A DNA stretch of 64,000 nucleotides from NCBI GenBank assembly GCA_015680685.1, contig MNCI01007763.1, positions 42,970 through 106,969 of the forward strand, written 5' to 3'. Both the position numbers and the translations under genes were made by a program. Under the pieces are notes generated by a model that searched no databases, had not been told where the DNA came from, and was given only the letters and a program-made list of their open reading frames with translations. Position 1 is the stretch's first letter. Each line of letters starts with the position of its first letter. This stretch comes from Gnetum montanum (taxonomy: Eukaryota; Streptophyta; Gnetopsida; Gnetales; Gnetaceae). Of this stretch, positions 46,385 to 56,160 are shown piece after piece.

Positions 46385-46980
46385 AAAATAATGACACATT
46401 GATATATAATAAGATAATAAATAGAGCAAATATACCTTTATAATGGTACTTGATAAAGCTTAATGTAGCATAGAAAAATAAGGATATCCTATTAGCTTCA
46501 TAGATATCACAATTAAGCATTTCAATAATCTAATGCATTATGTTCCATTTTATGAAGCTTGGATACTTAATATTATATGCAATCGTACTTTCCATCATTT
46601 AAAATGCTTAGATATTTAGTTGTTTATCATTTTCTTTCAAACTTTATTTACATTAATTAGCATGAATTACATGACTTAGAGCTATCAAACCAACTTTGTT
46701 CTATTTCACTAGCATATGCTACATAAGGCTTATATATCTTAGCATAACTATTGGAATTTAACTACCTCTCACTAGTAGTTATTATTGAATGTTAAGTATG
46801 TCCATTATTCCCTACTCTCTTTTGTGTTTTCATAAATCAATGGTAGGATTAGATGAACAAAGTCCATCAGAGACATGCTATCAAAATTGGACTTTGCATT
46901 TTGGTTTCTACATCACAAAGGAATATACATACTATGTTATAGGCTTTGTTTAGTTTTTTCCTTTCTTTAAGATTGTAAGT

Positions 46981-47875
46981 TAATATTGATAAAACTAAAA
47001 TTATTATGTTAGGTATTAGAAATATAAAGTATAAGTTTCAATTTGAGAATAAAAATGTTGAAATTGTTAACTTCTTTAAATACTCAGGTCTTCTTTGTAT
47101 AAATAATTACAGTTAGGATATGTACACTAAAAAAAGTTACAAAAAAATACTAAAGTTTTGAATACTTCTAGAAATAAATTTAAATCCTTGAGAGTTTTTA
47201 ATTGCAACTTTAAAAAACAATTCTTTCTAAGTAACCATTTATCCTACTATTTTGTATAGATTCCTCATATGAAACTAGGCCTTAGTGAAAAATGTTGAAA
47301 GACTATTGAAAAAATACAAAAACTCTTTTCTCAAGTTGAATTACAAGTGAATGCATATACTCCTTACCACATGATGTTGTTAGAATGTGATATGTTATCT
47401 TGATGTTATGTTAATTCATTACTTATTTCCAATATATATATATATATATATATTAGTAATAGAACAATCCAAGTGTTCTAAGGCTATCCTTGAAGAGATA
47501 AAAGAAAAAACATGGTATTTTGAGGGGATATTATGGCTAAATAAGTGAAACATCTCATTAAAGAATGTGCAAATACACTTAGTAGCATAGAGAAGTTAAA
47601 TAGAATGTATTGCAAAAGCTTTAGCTAAATCTAGAATGTAAGAAAAAATTTGTTTTGAACATATTCAATGCAATTGTGTCAATTTAGTAGTAAGCTATCT
47701 TACTACTAACATTTCATTGTGAGTTTATAGCCTTTTTACTAAACTTAGTTAACAATAGAAAGTGGGAGATGGATTAGCCTACCCAGAGAGAAACATAGGT
47801 GTCAATTTTATCTATCAAAAGCTCTTGAAGATGATCATCATGTATTTTTTTGTGTGTTCTATGACAACCATTGAG
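46981..47875 (+). pseudogene. LINE reverse transcriptase fossil 1 (thumb and C-terminal part)
   Basis: Broken plus-strand frames read VNIDKTKIIML, YKFQFENKNVEIVNFFKYSG (about 47028-47090), further thumb-like sequence (KIQKLFSQVELQVNAYTPY near 47310), then IESGRWISLPREKHRCQFY and ALEDDHHVFFCVFYDN (about 47753-47870). The last two recall the Cys/His end region of non-LTR retrotransposon polymerases (SGRW.R..R.C..C...EDE.HFL..C..Y). A TA microsatellite interrupts it at 47430-47452. Assignment is from remembered family patterns. Confidence 0.6.
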
Positions 47876-48019
47876 GCAAAAATGACATATTTTAGCAAAA
47901 TGTTTGTATGAGCCATTTTTTAATGCATCCAATGATTGTAGGTTATTTTATTGAATTTACCTTTATATTTCATAAAGTATATCAAGTTTTAAATTTTAGT
48001 TTTATAATGCTTATATGTC

Positions 48020-48345
48020 TTAGCACTATGATACCTATCTACAAGGACAAAGGAAACATTTAAAATTATGATAGTTAAAGAAAGATTAAGCTTATGAGTC
48101 ACACTATGAAGTTGAGAAAAAGGTTATAGAATAATATTTGACATGATAATCAATAGTTTCTATGAATCAATTTGGTTTTTTTTGTAGAAGATTAACTATG
48201 AAAATCATTTTCTTATTCGGACAATTCTTGGAAAAATTTAAATGTCAAAAAAATGGAATTTACATATGATTTTTATGATTTAGAGAAAATTAATGATAGG
48301 ATTTTTGAAGAAATTATTTGATGAACTTTAAAGAGGAAATATACA
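48020..48345 (+). pseudogene. LINE reverse transcriptase fossil 2 (finger/palm part)
   Basis: Frames on the plus strand read IPIYKDKGNI*NYDS, IKLMSHTMKL (about 48030-48110), then VSMNQFGFF, FLEKFKCQKNGIYI and, after a shift, YDLEKINDRIFEEI (about 48160-48320). This follows the plant LINE RT order P(I/L)YK.KGD..NYR.I.LMS...K, NQFGF..GRST.EAIF and VF.DLEKAYD. It lies downstream of fossil 1 although it represents an earlier part of RT, so these are two insertions or a rearranged one. Confidence 0.68.
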
Positions 48346-48479
48346 TGAAACTAAAATTGAAATTTTTACTTATGTCTACTAAGACCTCTTGGATAAACTT
48401 TTACTTGCATTCACTAAGACTAATAGACCCAATCAATCCCCTTGGGTTTATTGGACCTAAAAAATTTTTTGACCAAGAG

Positions 48480-49060
48480 GACATTTACCAACTAATTGGA
48501 CTTTACCATGGAAAAGAAATAATCATTGTCATAACAGTAGGGAAGTGATGAACTTTATCATCAGTTAATAAAACTTTTCATAGAAAATAAAAGATAAATA
48601 TGTATGGTCATAACACCAAGCAAATCAATGAATTTCATCAGTTGGTTGGACTTTGTCATGGAAAATAAATGACTAGGTTAACTACATATTTATGATATAT
48701 ATCTATTATTTAGCTGATAGAATCTTTTTCTTTCTTAAATTAATGAAATCTTAGAATTCATTTTTACGTTGAAAAAATCAAAACTATTGTTACATAAGTC
48801 TTGCCATGGTAGTTGTTGACAGTTAAATTTTTCTGTTTGTAATTGGCTAAAATAATTCCCATAAAAAAGTTCATCTCTTGATCTAATAGTATGACAATAA
48901 TTAATTATTTTTTATGATAAAGTCCAACCAACTAGAATATGCCTATTGGCTAAAGATAATAATTCCCATGAAAATGTTCATCTCTTGGCCCATGGTTATG
49001 ACGATATTTATTTACTTTTTATGACAAAGTCCAACTAAAGTCTAGCCAACTAGTAATTGA
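48480..49060. repeat. Inverted repeat with doubled arms (possible MITE-like element)
   Basis: Left arm 48480-48690 has two copies of CCAACTAATTGGACTTTACCATGG-like sequence (second GTTGGTTGGACTTTGTCATGG at 48651). Right arm 48850-49060 has two tandem units ending TGATAAAGTCCAACCAAC and TGACAAAGTCCAACTA, the complement of the left. No coding content. Terminal inverted repeats and target duplication were not fixed. Confidence 0.55.
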
Positions 49061-49064
49061 CCTC

Positions 49065-49610
49065 TCCCCCAAAATTATCTTCATAATATTTGGCAAACCT
49101 ATGAACTTTTTCATAGATTTTTTATAGGTGTGTAATGGTTGTGTGAATTACCAACGTAAAATTTCAAGCTCAACAACTATCATGGTAAGAGTTTTTAACA
49201 AGTGTTGATTTCATTTTCCAACATGAAAATCAATTCACTTAATCAATTATGGGGTTTTATTAATTTTAAAAATAAAATGATTTTCTCATCTAAACATTAT
49301 ATACATATTATAAATATATAACTAAACTAGTACTTATATCCACTAAGACCTCTTAGATCTATTAAGGGAATTTTGTTTTAAATCCATAACTTAGTGCTAT
49401 CTATTGGAATTAAACTTATGACTTCCAATTACCATGTCAAGACTCTTACCACCAAGATAACACCTTATTAAATATATCAAGATTATTTAATACATATATA
49501 ATTGGAAGGATCTTAATGGACACTAAATAAAAATTCATTTTCATTTATGATAAAGCTAAAATGAGAATTTGCATTCTTTATGAAGAATTTGTGTTCTTAA
49601 ACTACACAAA
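49065..49610. other. AT-rich spacer
   Basis: No gene or RNA seen. The phrase CCACTAAGACCTCTTAGAT at 49339 resembles 48377-48395, a dispersed short repeat. Confidence 0.5.
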
Positions 49611-49634
49611 GATTTTTTAAGTTCTTATATGTTT

Positions 49635-49683
49635 TTAATAATTATAAATGAGATTATATGTTCTTAATAATTATAAATGAGAT
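49635..49683. repeat. 29-bp tandem duplication
   Basis: TTAATAATTATAAATGAGAT occurs at 49635 and 49664. First of a run of short tandem duplications in the low-repeat island. Confidence 0.7.
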
Positions 49684-50260
49684 GATATCCTTTGACGTAT
49701 GCGCATTGCAAATGATACAGGGAAATTTCATATGCCTTATTCAAAATTTAATATTTAAAACATCGTCGATGATCCTTCAAAGTCTTCAATTTCAGAACAC
49801 TAACCGCAACATCAATGCACTGAAACACTATCGTACTTCACTTACAACAAAATTAGCTTCATGAAGTTCATTTATATGGTTGTGTTCATCATGGCAACAT
49901 TTCATTATAGAATTAGGTTATCCCCTTACTGGGATCCTGATTTATGCATGGCAAAGCATAAATTTCTGGAGATGTTGCATGTGCAGGACCATGTTCTGCG
50001 AACTGAGAAATTTCAGACAAAATGAGCTTGTTACCATGCCACACTGAAGTAAAAGCTTTTCTATAATAAACAAATCCAACAAGATTAAAAGAGGAATTGA
50101 TGCTGTTAGATTGCAAAAAAAAAAAATTATGGAATCCAACATTCAATGTATATCCATGAGTACACTGAAAAAATAACTATGTATAATTTAATCATTTTGC
50201 TAATTTCCTCTGAATAGTTAGCAAGATTGAAAACCCAAATCGAATTATCAGCAAATTGAA

Positions 50261-50416
50261 AAAGTATCTATGTTTAGATCAAGAATACTCAAAGTATCTA
50301 TGTTTAGACCCCGGAAAATGAGGACATGTTTAGACCCCGGAAAATGACGACAAAAACAATTTATGTTTAGACCAAGAATACTCTTGCGCAGGAAAATGAG
50401 GACAAAAACAATTTGT
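50261..50416. repeat. Complex tandem duplications downstream of the tRNA gene
   Basis: TATCTATGTTTAGA, ATGTTTAGACCCCGGAAAATG and GACAAAAACAATTT recur in overlapping fashion. One repeated block (50346-50362 and 50399-50414) covers the T-run that terminates the tRNA-Asp gene. Confidence 0.7.
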
Positions 50417-50417
50417 A

Positions 50418-50489
50418 CGCCGTTGCCGGGGATCGAACCCGGGTCACCCGCGTGACAGGCGGGAATACTTACCACTATACTACAACGAC
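50418..50489 (-). tRNA. tRNA-Asp (GTC)
   Basis: 72 nt plus discriminator-type end without encoded CCA. Acceptor stem GTCGTTG / CAACGGC with one T-G pair, D-arm with A-box TAGTATAGTGG, anticodon stem CCCGC/GCGGG with loop CTGTCAC (anticodon GTC), T-arm CCGGG TTCGATC CCCGG. TTTTT follows on the minus strand at 50404-50408 as a Pol III terminator. No intron. The sequence appears intact, so it is likely functional. Its 3' end is the primer sequence that elements A, B and C would use. Confidence 0.97.
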
Positions 50490-51560
50490 CGACTATAGTT
50501 TCTTCATTGAAACAAATTAACAACTTCTATAGTTCAGAATCCAATTTCTCAATGTTTGCTTCTCCCTTAAAACGACGAAATCTAATACACGGTAGCCTGA
50601 ATTAGCTGGAAAACAAGCATGGTGCTTTCAAAAATACTGCAGTCACACAATAAATACCTAAATCCCAATGAACTCTGATTTAGATTTGGTTTTCATAAAG
50701 TCACTATGATGATACTGTTAGGAGTTTTGAGCGTATTAAAGTTTTTGCGTTTCTTAGACGCCCTGAAAATTTGTTGCAGGGAAGCCAGTTTAATGTTGAG
50801 AGGTTTTTTATTTCTTTTTTTCTCAATGGAAAAGCCGGTTGGCAGGATTCCGCTTGTTCTTTTCAGGTTTCCACAACGTGGTAGCTATTTTATGGGAGCT
50901 CGCTCTGTTTTTTCTGAAAAAGTTGTCTCTGGCATTAGATTTCAAAATGTGAGTTGCAGATGGAAAAGCTGATCTACATGAAAACTTTATGCATGTGATG
51001 AGCTACATTGGCGGTTCAAAGGCTGTACTTAAAATTAAATAGAGTTCCATTTTCTCAAATGGCAGCCCCATTTTTGATAGTGGAGATGTTTTTTTTGTGT
51101 GAAATGGGATCTAGATAAAGCTTTTAGTGTGGGACATGACAAATTTTTTAGGTTTATACAAATGTAATAAATTTTGACTTTAAATTTCAAACAGTTTTGT
51201 CTTTGAAATAAGCCATCCTCTAATATTATTCATATAAAAATGTATATATACATGCTTATTTGATATTTTAAATATTAATTAATTTGATTTGATGGTAAGA
51301 TGTGTTTGTTGATGTAAGATTTTGTATCTTCAAAATCTCTTCAGCAACCCTTGTATTAATCCAAACCAAACCATTTCTTTTCTCCTAATTTTCATAAGTA
51401 CCCTCTAAGAAACTAGTTGGCCAATTCCCTAGCATACTTTTAAAATTTATTTTTTATTTTCTTAAATAAATTCCTTGTAGGAGCCAAAAGGATCTAGTGG
51501 ATGAATTTAACAGCCTTTGATATGTAAAATACAAGTCATAAGCCTTAGCAATAATTATAT
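50490..51560. other. Low-repeat spacer
   Basis: No supported gene. An 88-codon ORF at 50706-50972 has no recognisable motif. Confidence 0.45.
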
Positions 51561-51589
51561 TTTAGTTTCAAAAAATATAGTTTAAAGCA

Positions 51590-51840
51590 AAAAACTAGTG
51601 AAGCATGTATCTCACAATTGTGGACAAAATACTTTTGGGCATGGATGCAGTTTCTCAACAGAGGAAGCATATCAAGAGCTTGCAAGTTTACAAATGGAAA
51701 AACTCATGTCACCATACAGGAATTCCAAAGAAGCAATGCATGGAATACGTTGATCAATTCATGATGAATATGAACTTAATGTGATCTTGTGTTCACATTG
51801 TTTAAAAAATTTAGAGATAATATATTGTTCAATAGAGTTT
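51590..51840 (+). pseudogene. Possible relic of a PPR-DYW gene end
   Basis: One plus-strand frame reads NTFGHGCSFSTEEAYQELASL (about 51626-51690). A nearby frame has HDEYELNVILCSHCLKNLEI (about 51763-51820). The order resembles the E+/DYW region of plant PPR proteins (TF..G..SH..TEEIY.EL, then HDV..E.K...L..HSEKLAI). The match is weak and frames are broken; it could be chance. Confidence 0.22.
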
Positions 51841-52131
51841 GTAAATAACTTGACTAATTTGTTAACTAGCAAGAAGTTGCAAGTGAATATCCTTTATCAA
51901 AACATGACACTTACAGGTCATTTAAGCTTCTACATTAATACTTCTTGCCAACAAAATAGTTTAAGTGCTTAGCTCATTGTTTTATAAAGATTACATCTTT
52001 AATGCATTTATAGTCAAATTATTTCAAGCATGATGAATGTACAAATAATCTCCATTAACAACTCAGATCATGTTGTCCAATTACTGGATTCTGCAAGATA
52101 GTGGCTAAGGCCTTTTTATCTGCTTCAAAAA

Positions 52132-52236
52132 TATCATGCTTCTGTTACGGTCAAATCTGTTTCATGTTCACACTATCATGTTTCATGTTCACACTATCAT
52201 GCTTCTGTTACGGTCAAATCTGTTTCATGTTCACAC
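52132..52236. repeat. 63-bp period tandem duplication with a 21-bp core
   Basis: TATCATG + CTTCTGTTACGGTCAAATCTG + TTTCATGTTCACAC, then the same without the middle 21 bp, then the full unit again. Copies look identical. Confidence 0.85.
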
Positions 52237-52265
52237 AAACTTAATAAAGTAGCCACTACCAACTA

Positions 52266-52438
52266 CAAGGATGACTTGTCAAACAAATACCTTTACATAG
52301 AAATAAATAAATTTCAAAAGTATGCTACCGAGTTCACCAATTGTAACGGGCAAGGATGACTTGTCAAACAAATACCTTTACATAGAAATAAATAAATTTC
52401 AAAAGTATGCTACCGAGTTCACCAATTGTAACGGGCAA
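52266..52438. repeat. 85-bp perfect tandem duplication
   Basis: 52266-52350 and 52351-52435 are identical, beginning CAAGGATGACTTGTC and ending TTGTAACGGG. Recent duplication or assembly fault. Confidence 0.92.
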
Positions 52439-52439
52439 A

Positions 52440-53725
52440 TCACTATAATGTTTTAAAATTAGCTCTTGTTTTTGTTCCTCTTTCTTCCAATCATGCAGGG
52501 TGGATCATTCATTCACAAAATCTAGCTCTTCTTCCTTGCTTGGTTTTAGGACATTGAACAACGTGACAACCTGTACTTGCAAAAGCACTACTGAATCTGT
52601 CGTCTTTTAAGCAATTGATTAAATTTCCATCACCCTCATGATGCTTACTAGGATCAATCATTCATTGTTTATAAAATCATAACCTACCAACCAAGATCAC
52701 TCTGTCACTGTTTATAAAATCAATGTTTATCCAGGTTAGCATGTAAGCTTAGTATTAGACTAATTATGCAAGCTTAAATTTATGGAATTTGCTTTGAGTT
52801 CGATTCCGAGGAATAAATGTAGACCACTTGCTGTACGGATGGAATTTGATGAGTCATTCATGTAATCAACTTACCATGGATTAATATTTAAAAACATTGG
52901 TATTACATCATTTAAGTACATAACAGTCTTGAGAAATGGATAACATTTAAAATTTTGAAAACGTGCAAAGTTCATGGAAATCACGTCATATGAAAAGTTA
53001 AAACAACATTACGTATTCAGGTACAACAGTGCTTACCAATTGTCAATATTTGGGAGTGGACATTCATGGAGCACTTATTGTCATATGCTGCAGTTTGTGG
53101 ACAATTTCTCCCGAGAACCGTGCCGGGTCTAGCAAGGTTTGCTTTGGCTCCAAGATATTCAACAAAATGACAAAAAAATAACTTTCAGAGATTTAATCAA
53201 TGTCGATGATATCAGCTTTCTAGATTTCTGAAAAGCCAGTGAGTGCACGTCATTTCATATATTTCATTCCTACTTCACTAGTGTCCTTTTCACATCTTAC
53301 TTGTTGATCTGCCATTGTCTAATTCAGCCATTCAACACTTGTTCTGATGATATCAGAACCGATCTGTGATACCAAACTTGAACAATCATGGCAGGTCTGC
53401 AGGCAAGTTTGTGTTTTTTGCAGAGGCAAATTTCAATTTTGCAAGTCTTCATTCCATGTGAACCAACATTTCTCATGTATAAAGACATAAAAGCCGTCAA
53501 TCCTGACCTAACCTGATCACAATGAATCACATGCACAGCTGTTTCTCATCGGTAGATACTTGCATTGCAATGGTATGCGGTGAATACAAATACCAGATGC
53601 TTAGCCCTGCTCTTTGTCTGATAGCAAAATATCTTGAAATACCTGATCCACAAAAATCAACCAACCTTAGGTCTTTTTAATTATTTGATTTCTCAAATGT
53701 ACGTTGTCATGAAATATCTCTGCTT
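52440..53725. other. Upstream intergenic region
   Basis: No supported gene. AT-rich with scattered short ORFs on both strands. Confidence 0.45.
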
Positions 53726-53732
53726 TTGCTGC

Positions 53733-53741
53733 TATATATAT
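53733..53741 (+). promoter_or_regulatory. TATA box of the small acidic-protein gene
   Basis: TATATATAT at 53733-53741, about 95 bp before the chosen start at 53829. This puts a start of transcription near 53765, downstream of the more upstream in-frame ATG at 53634, and so supports the shorter protein. Confidence 0.5.
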
Positions 53742-53828
53742 CCACAGTTAGTGATTGGATTACAGAGCCACACCAAAAATCTGTCTAGCCATAAACCATT
53801 TGCATTTCTCGAGATACCCAGAAAGAAA

Positions 53829-54305
53829 ATGGCAGGAACATCATCTTTGGATTGTGGTCATGAGAAATCTTCGAAGAAGAGACCCAGAACAGATGATGAT
53901 GTGCAGGAGGTGAATGAGTCTGCAGAATTCAAAGAACCTAATACCAAAGCAGGGAAGGCGTTTGGAGAGCTGACAGATCTGGTTGCTCTGCTAGAAAATG
54001 AAGATGATGATGAACCAGAAAAAGTGGAAGAAGATGATAAGTTGAACAGCTTCATGAGATCTCTGGAATCAGAGATCTTACGCTTCACTGAAGAAAATCA
54101 GGAGAATCATACAATTCATATCTCTAGTGCAATTTCTGAGAAGAATGAGGAAGAAATCATGTTTTCTTTATCTTGTAATGATTTTATCCAGTTTCCATCT
54201 TGTATTTCCAGAGACGGAGAGCTTGAATTAGAGAATGAACATGATGATGAGAATGTATGTTTATCACCATGGACTCTCTGGGAACATCAAGATTCTACAA
54301 TGTAG
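53829..54305 (+). CDS. Small acidic nuclear-type protein (possibly NIMIN-like), paralog 1
   Basis: 158 codons, intact, no intron. The start at 53829 has a good context (GAAAATGGCA), follows the TATA box at a suitable distance and aligns with the start of paralog 2. Residues 13-23 hold a basic KSSKKRPRTDDD nuclear-localisation-like patch. The middle is FGELTDLVALLEN then an acidic DDDEPEKVEEDDKLNSFM segment (about residues 45-75), predicted helical with SLESEILRF. The C-terminal half is acidic, with WTLWEHQD near the end. No membrane segment or known catalytic motif. The basic patch plus acidic run plus (D/E)KLNSFMRSLE recalls NPR1-interacting NIMIN proteins, but the C-terminal LxLxL motif of many NIMINs is missing, so this is only a suggestion. 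Confidence 0.7.
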   Translation: MAGTSSLDCGHEKSSKKRPRTDDDVQEVNESAEFKEPNTKAGKAFGELTDLVALLENEDDDEPEKVEEDDKLNSFMRSLESEILRFTEENQENHTIHISSAISEKNEEEIMFSLSCNDFIQFPSCISRDGELELENEHDDENVCLSPWTLWEHQDSTM

Positions 54306-55120
54306 GAGACTACCTATTTGCAAAGTCAAAATGCTGCTTTCTGAAAGGATTAATTGTTCAAAAAAAAAAGTGTCCCTTTCTGTAAAATGAAATTGCAATC
54401 CAGTGCTTTCCAGAGGTGTAGAATATTGACGCAAACTGCTCAGTCATGTAGCAAAAAGTTAACTGGTTTTTGTTATTTTTAAAAATATATAGCGGTTTAC
54501 ACACAATATCTGAAGCTATTTTTGCCATGAAACTTAAAAAGGCTGATTACAAGTTACAATGTCAATTTTTTGAAATACCATTTAGGAAAAATGTGAACTA
54601 AACCAAATTGGCAAAATAAATAAATAAAAAAAGAGATATTTTACTCGTCTTTAGCCCTTTCCTTTTTTAAGTTATATTTGAAGGAAAAATTAAGTTATCT
54701 GTATCAGAGTTCTCTGATTTTGTTTGTGAATAGGATGGATCCATTATTTTATTATGGTCTTTTCTTATAAAGCCACAGATTGTCTTTTTGATAATTCTGG
54801 ATAATAATCAAATCTCCTTTATTATATTTTTTGTTTCATAATAACAATTTAATAGTTTTTAGCTTTCTTTCTCCAGGTACAGAGTGCATGGTGTAATTTA
54901 ACAATCCTGTTGCAAGATGCTGAAGCAGGAAACTGATCCCAAAATTACACAGGCATTATTATATTAATTAAGTTATAAATTAAGGTGCTCTTCAATAATT
55001 TTACATTATAATGCAGAAAACTTCAGTTTTCGCAACAAGCAAATGCATAAAATAAGAACTGAAGTTCAGTTTTTGTCTGCCCCCAACNATTCTTGGAATC
55101 GTGGCCAATTCCTTTAGCAA
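54306..55120. other. Spacer between the two paralogs
   Basis: 3' region of paralog 1 and promoter region of paralog 2. Possible TATA (TTATAAATTA) near 54971. An isolated N at 55088 marks an uncertain base. No other gene. Confidence 0.5.
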
Positions 55121-55643
55121 ATGGCAGTTTCAGCTGCAGAAACATTATCATCTGTGGGTCATGATGATGAAAAATCTGCAAGGAACAGACCCAGATCTGA
55201 AGATGATGATGATGTCCAAGAAATGGTTGAGTTTGTAGACTTCAAAAAACTGAATGGCTCCGCAGCAGAATTCAAAATACCCAACAAAATCTCAGAAAAT
55301 GTGTTTGGGGATCTCAATCTCAAATATGTGTTTTGGGGATCTCAATCTCAAATATGTGTCGGCTTTGTTAGAAAAAAGTGACGATGAAGAAGCAGAATCA
55401 GTGGTGGAAGAAGAGAGACTGAACATGTTCATGAAATTGCTGGAGACAGAAATCTTTGGCTGCACAGAAGATACTGAGCAAAATGTGGCCAAAGATGAGG
55501 AAGAATCTAATCAATTTATCTTATTTCGGTGTAGCCATGATTTAGATTTAGCTCAGGTAGCATCATCAGAAGAAGAATTTGAATTCAGAAACAGCGATGA
55601 TGATAATGCAGATTTGTCATGGTGGCCTGTTTTTCCGTGGTAA
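55121..55643 (+). pseudogene. Small acidic-protein gene, paralog 2, frameshifted by a 28-bp duplication
   Basis: Start ATG 55121 (MAVSAAETLSS). The N-terminal part keeps DEKSARNRPRSEDDDDVQE, parallel to paralog 1. At 55304-55359 a 28-bp unit (TTTGGGGATCTCAATC...) is present twice. 28 is not a multiple of three, so frame 1 ends early at 55381. The second frame, running to TAA at 55641-55643, carries the conserved middle (YVSALLEKSDDEEAES, EEERLNMFMKLLETEI) and ends WWPVFPW. Apart from this duplication the gene is open. Either it is recently inactivated or the duplication is an assembly error. Confidence 0.7.
55304..55359. repeat. 28-bp perfect tandem duplication inside paralog 2
   Basis: Copies 55304-55331 and 55332-55359 are identical. 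It is the cause of the frameshift. Confidence 0.92.
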
Positions 55644-56060
55644 TCTCATCCTTCTTGTCTCCTGAACCAGGGGATCCCCTGCTTCTGACCCCAACTTGTT
55701 CGGTCTTGAAAATATTGCACATACAGAACACAAAAGGTTTGGCGTTTGTTTCTGTAAATTCAACAGGTTCAAACTTGATTCAACTACATAAAAGATAGGC
55801 AAGAGTTAAATGTGTGCAAAAGTCGGTCTTGAATTTTCATACTTCTGCGTAGAGTCAATTTCAAAGTTTGAAATTGAAATAAAAGCTGGGTTCTATCGGA
55901 CAGTGAAGATGCTTAAAGTTAATAAAAAATATATACTGAAATTTTATTAAATTTTATTATCTGTAGCTGCTTTGGTTTTACTGGACAGTGAAAATAAATC
56001 TGGTAAGAGTTTTTGAAAATATCATTAATAAAATTACAAGTAAATCTAATACATTGTAGG

Positions 56061-56160
56061 AACCTTTTGGTGCAACTTGTATTCAAATTTCATAAAACAA
56101 GTTACAAGCTAACCTTTTGGTGCAACTTGTATTCAAATTTCATAAAACAAGTTACAAGCT
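56061..56160. repeat. 50-bp perfect tandem duplication
   Basis: AACCTTTTGGTGCAACTTG... at 56061-56110 is repeated exactly at 56111-56160. Confidence 0.92.

Noticed and set aside
46116-46520. ORFs spanning the N run
   Set aside because: Open only because N codons are not stops.
50248-50523. 91-codon minus-strand ORF containing VSIPACHAGDPGSIPGNG
   Set aside because: It is the tRNA-Asp gene read as protein; the T-arm and anticodon arm make the motif.
50706-50972. 88-codon plus-strand ORF
   Set aside because: No motif, no paralog, and a length expected by chance in this region.
53634-53828. Longer 223-codon start for paralog 1
   Set aside because: The TATA box at 53733 lies inside this extension, the extension has no counterpart in paralog 2, and the ATG at 53829 has the better context.
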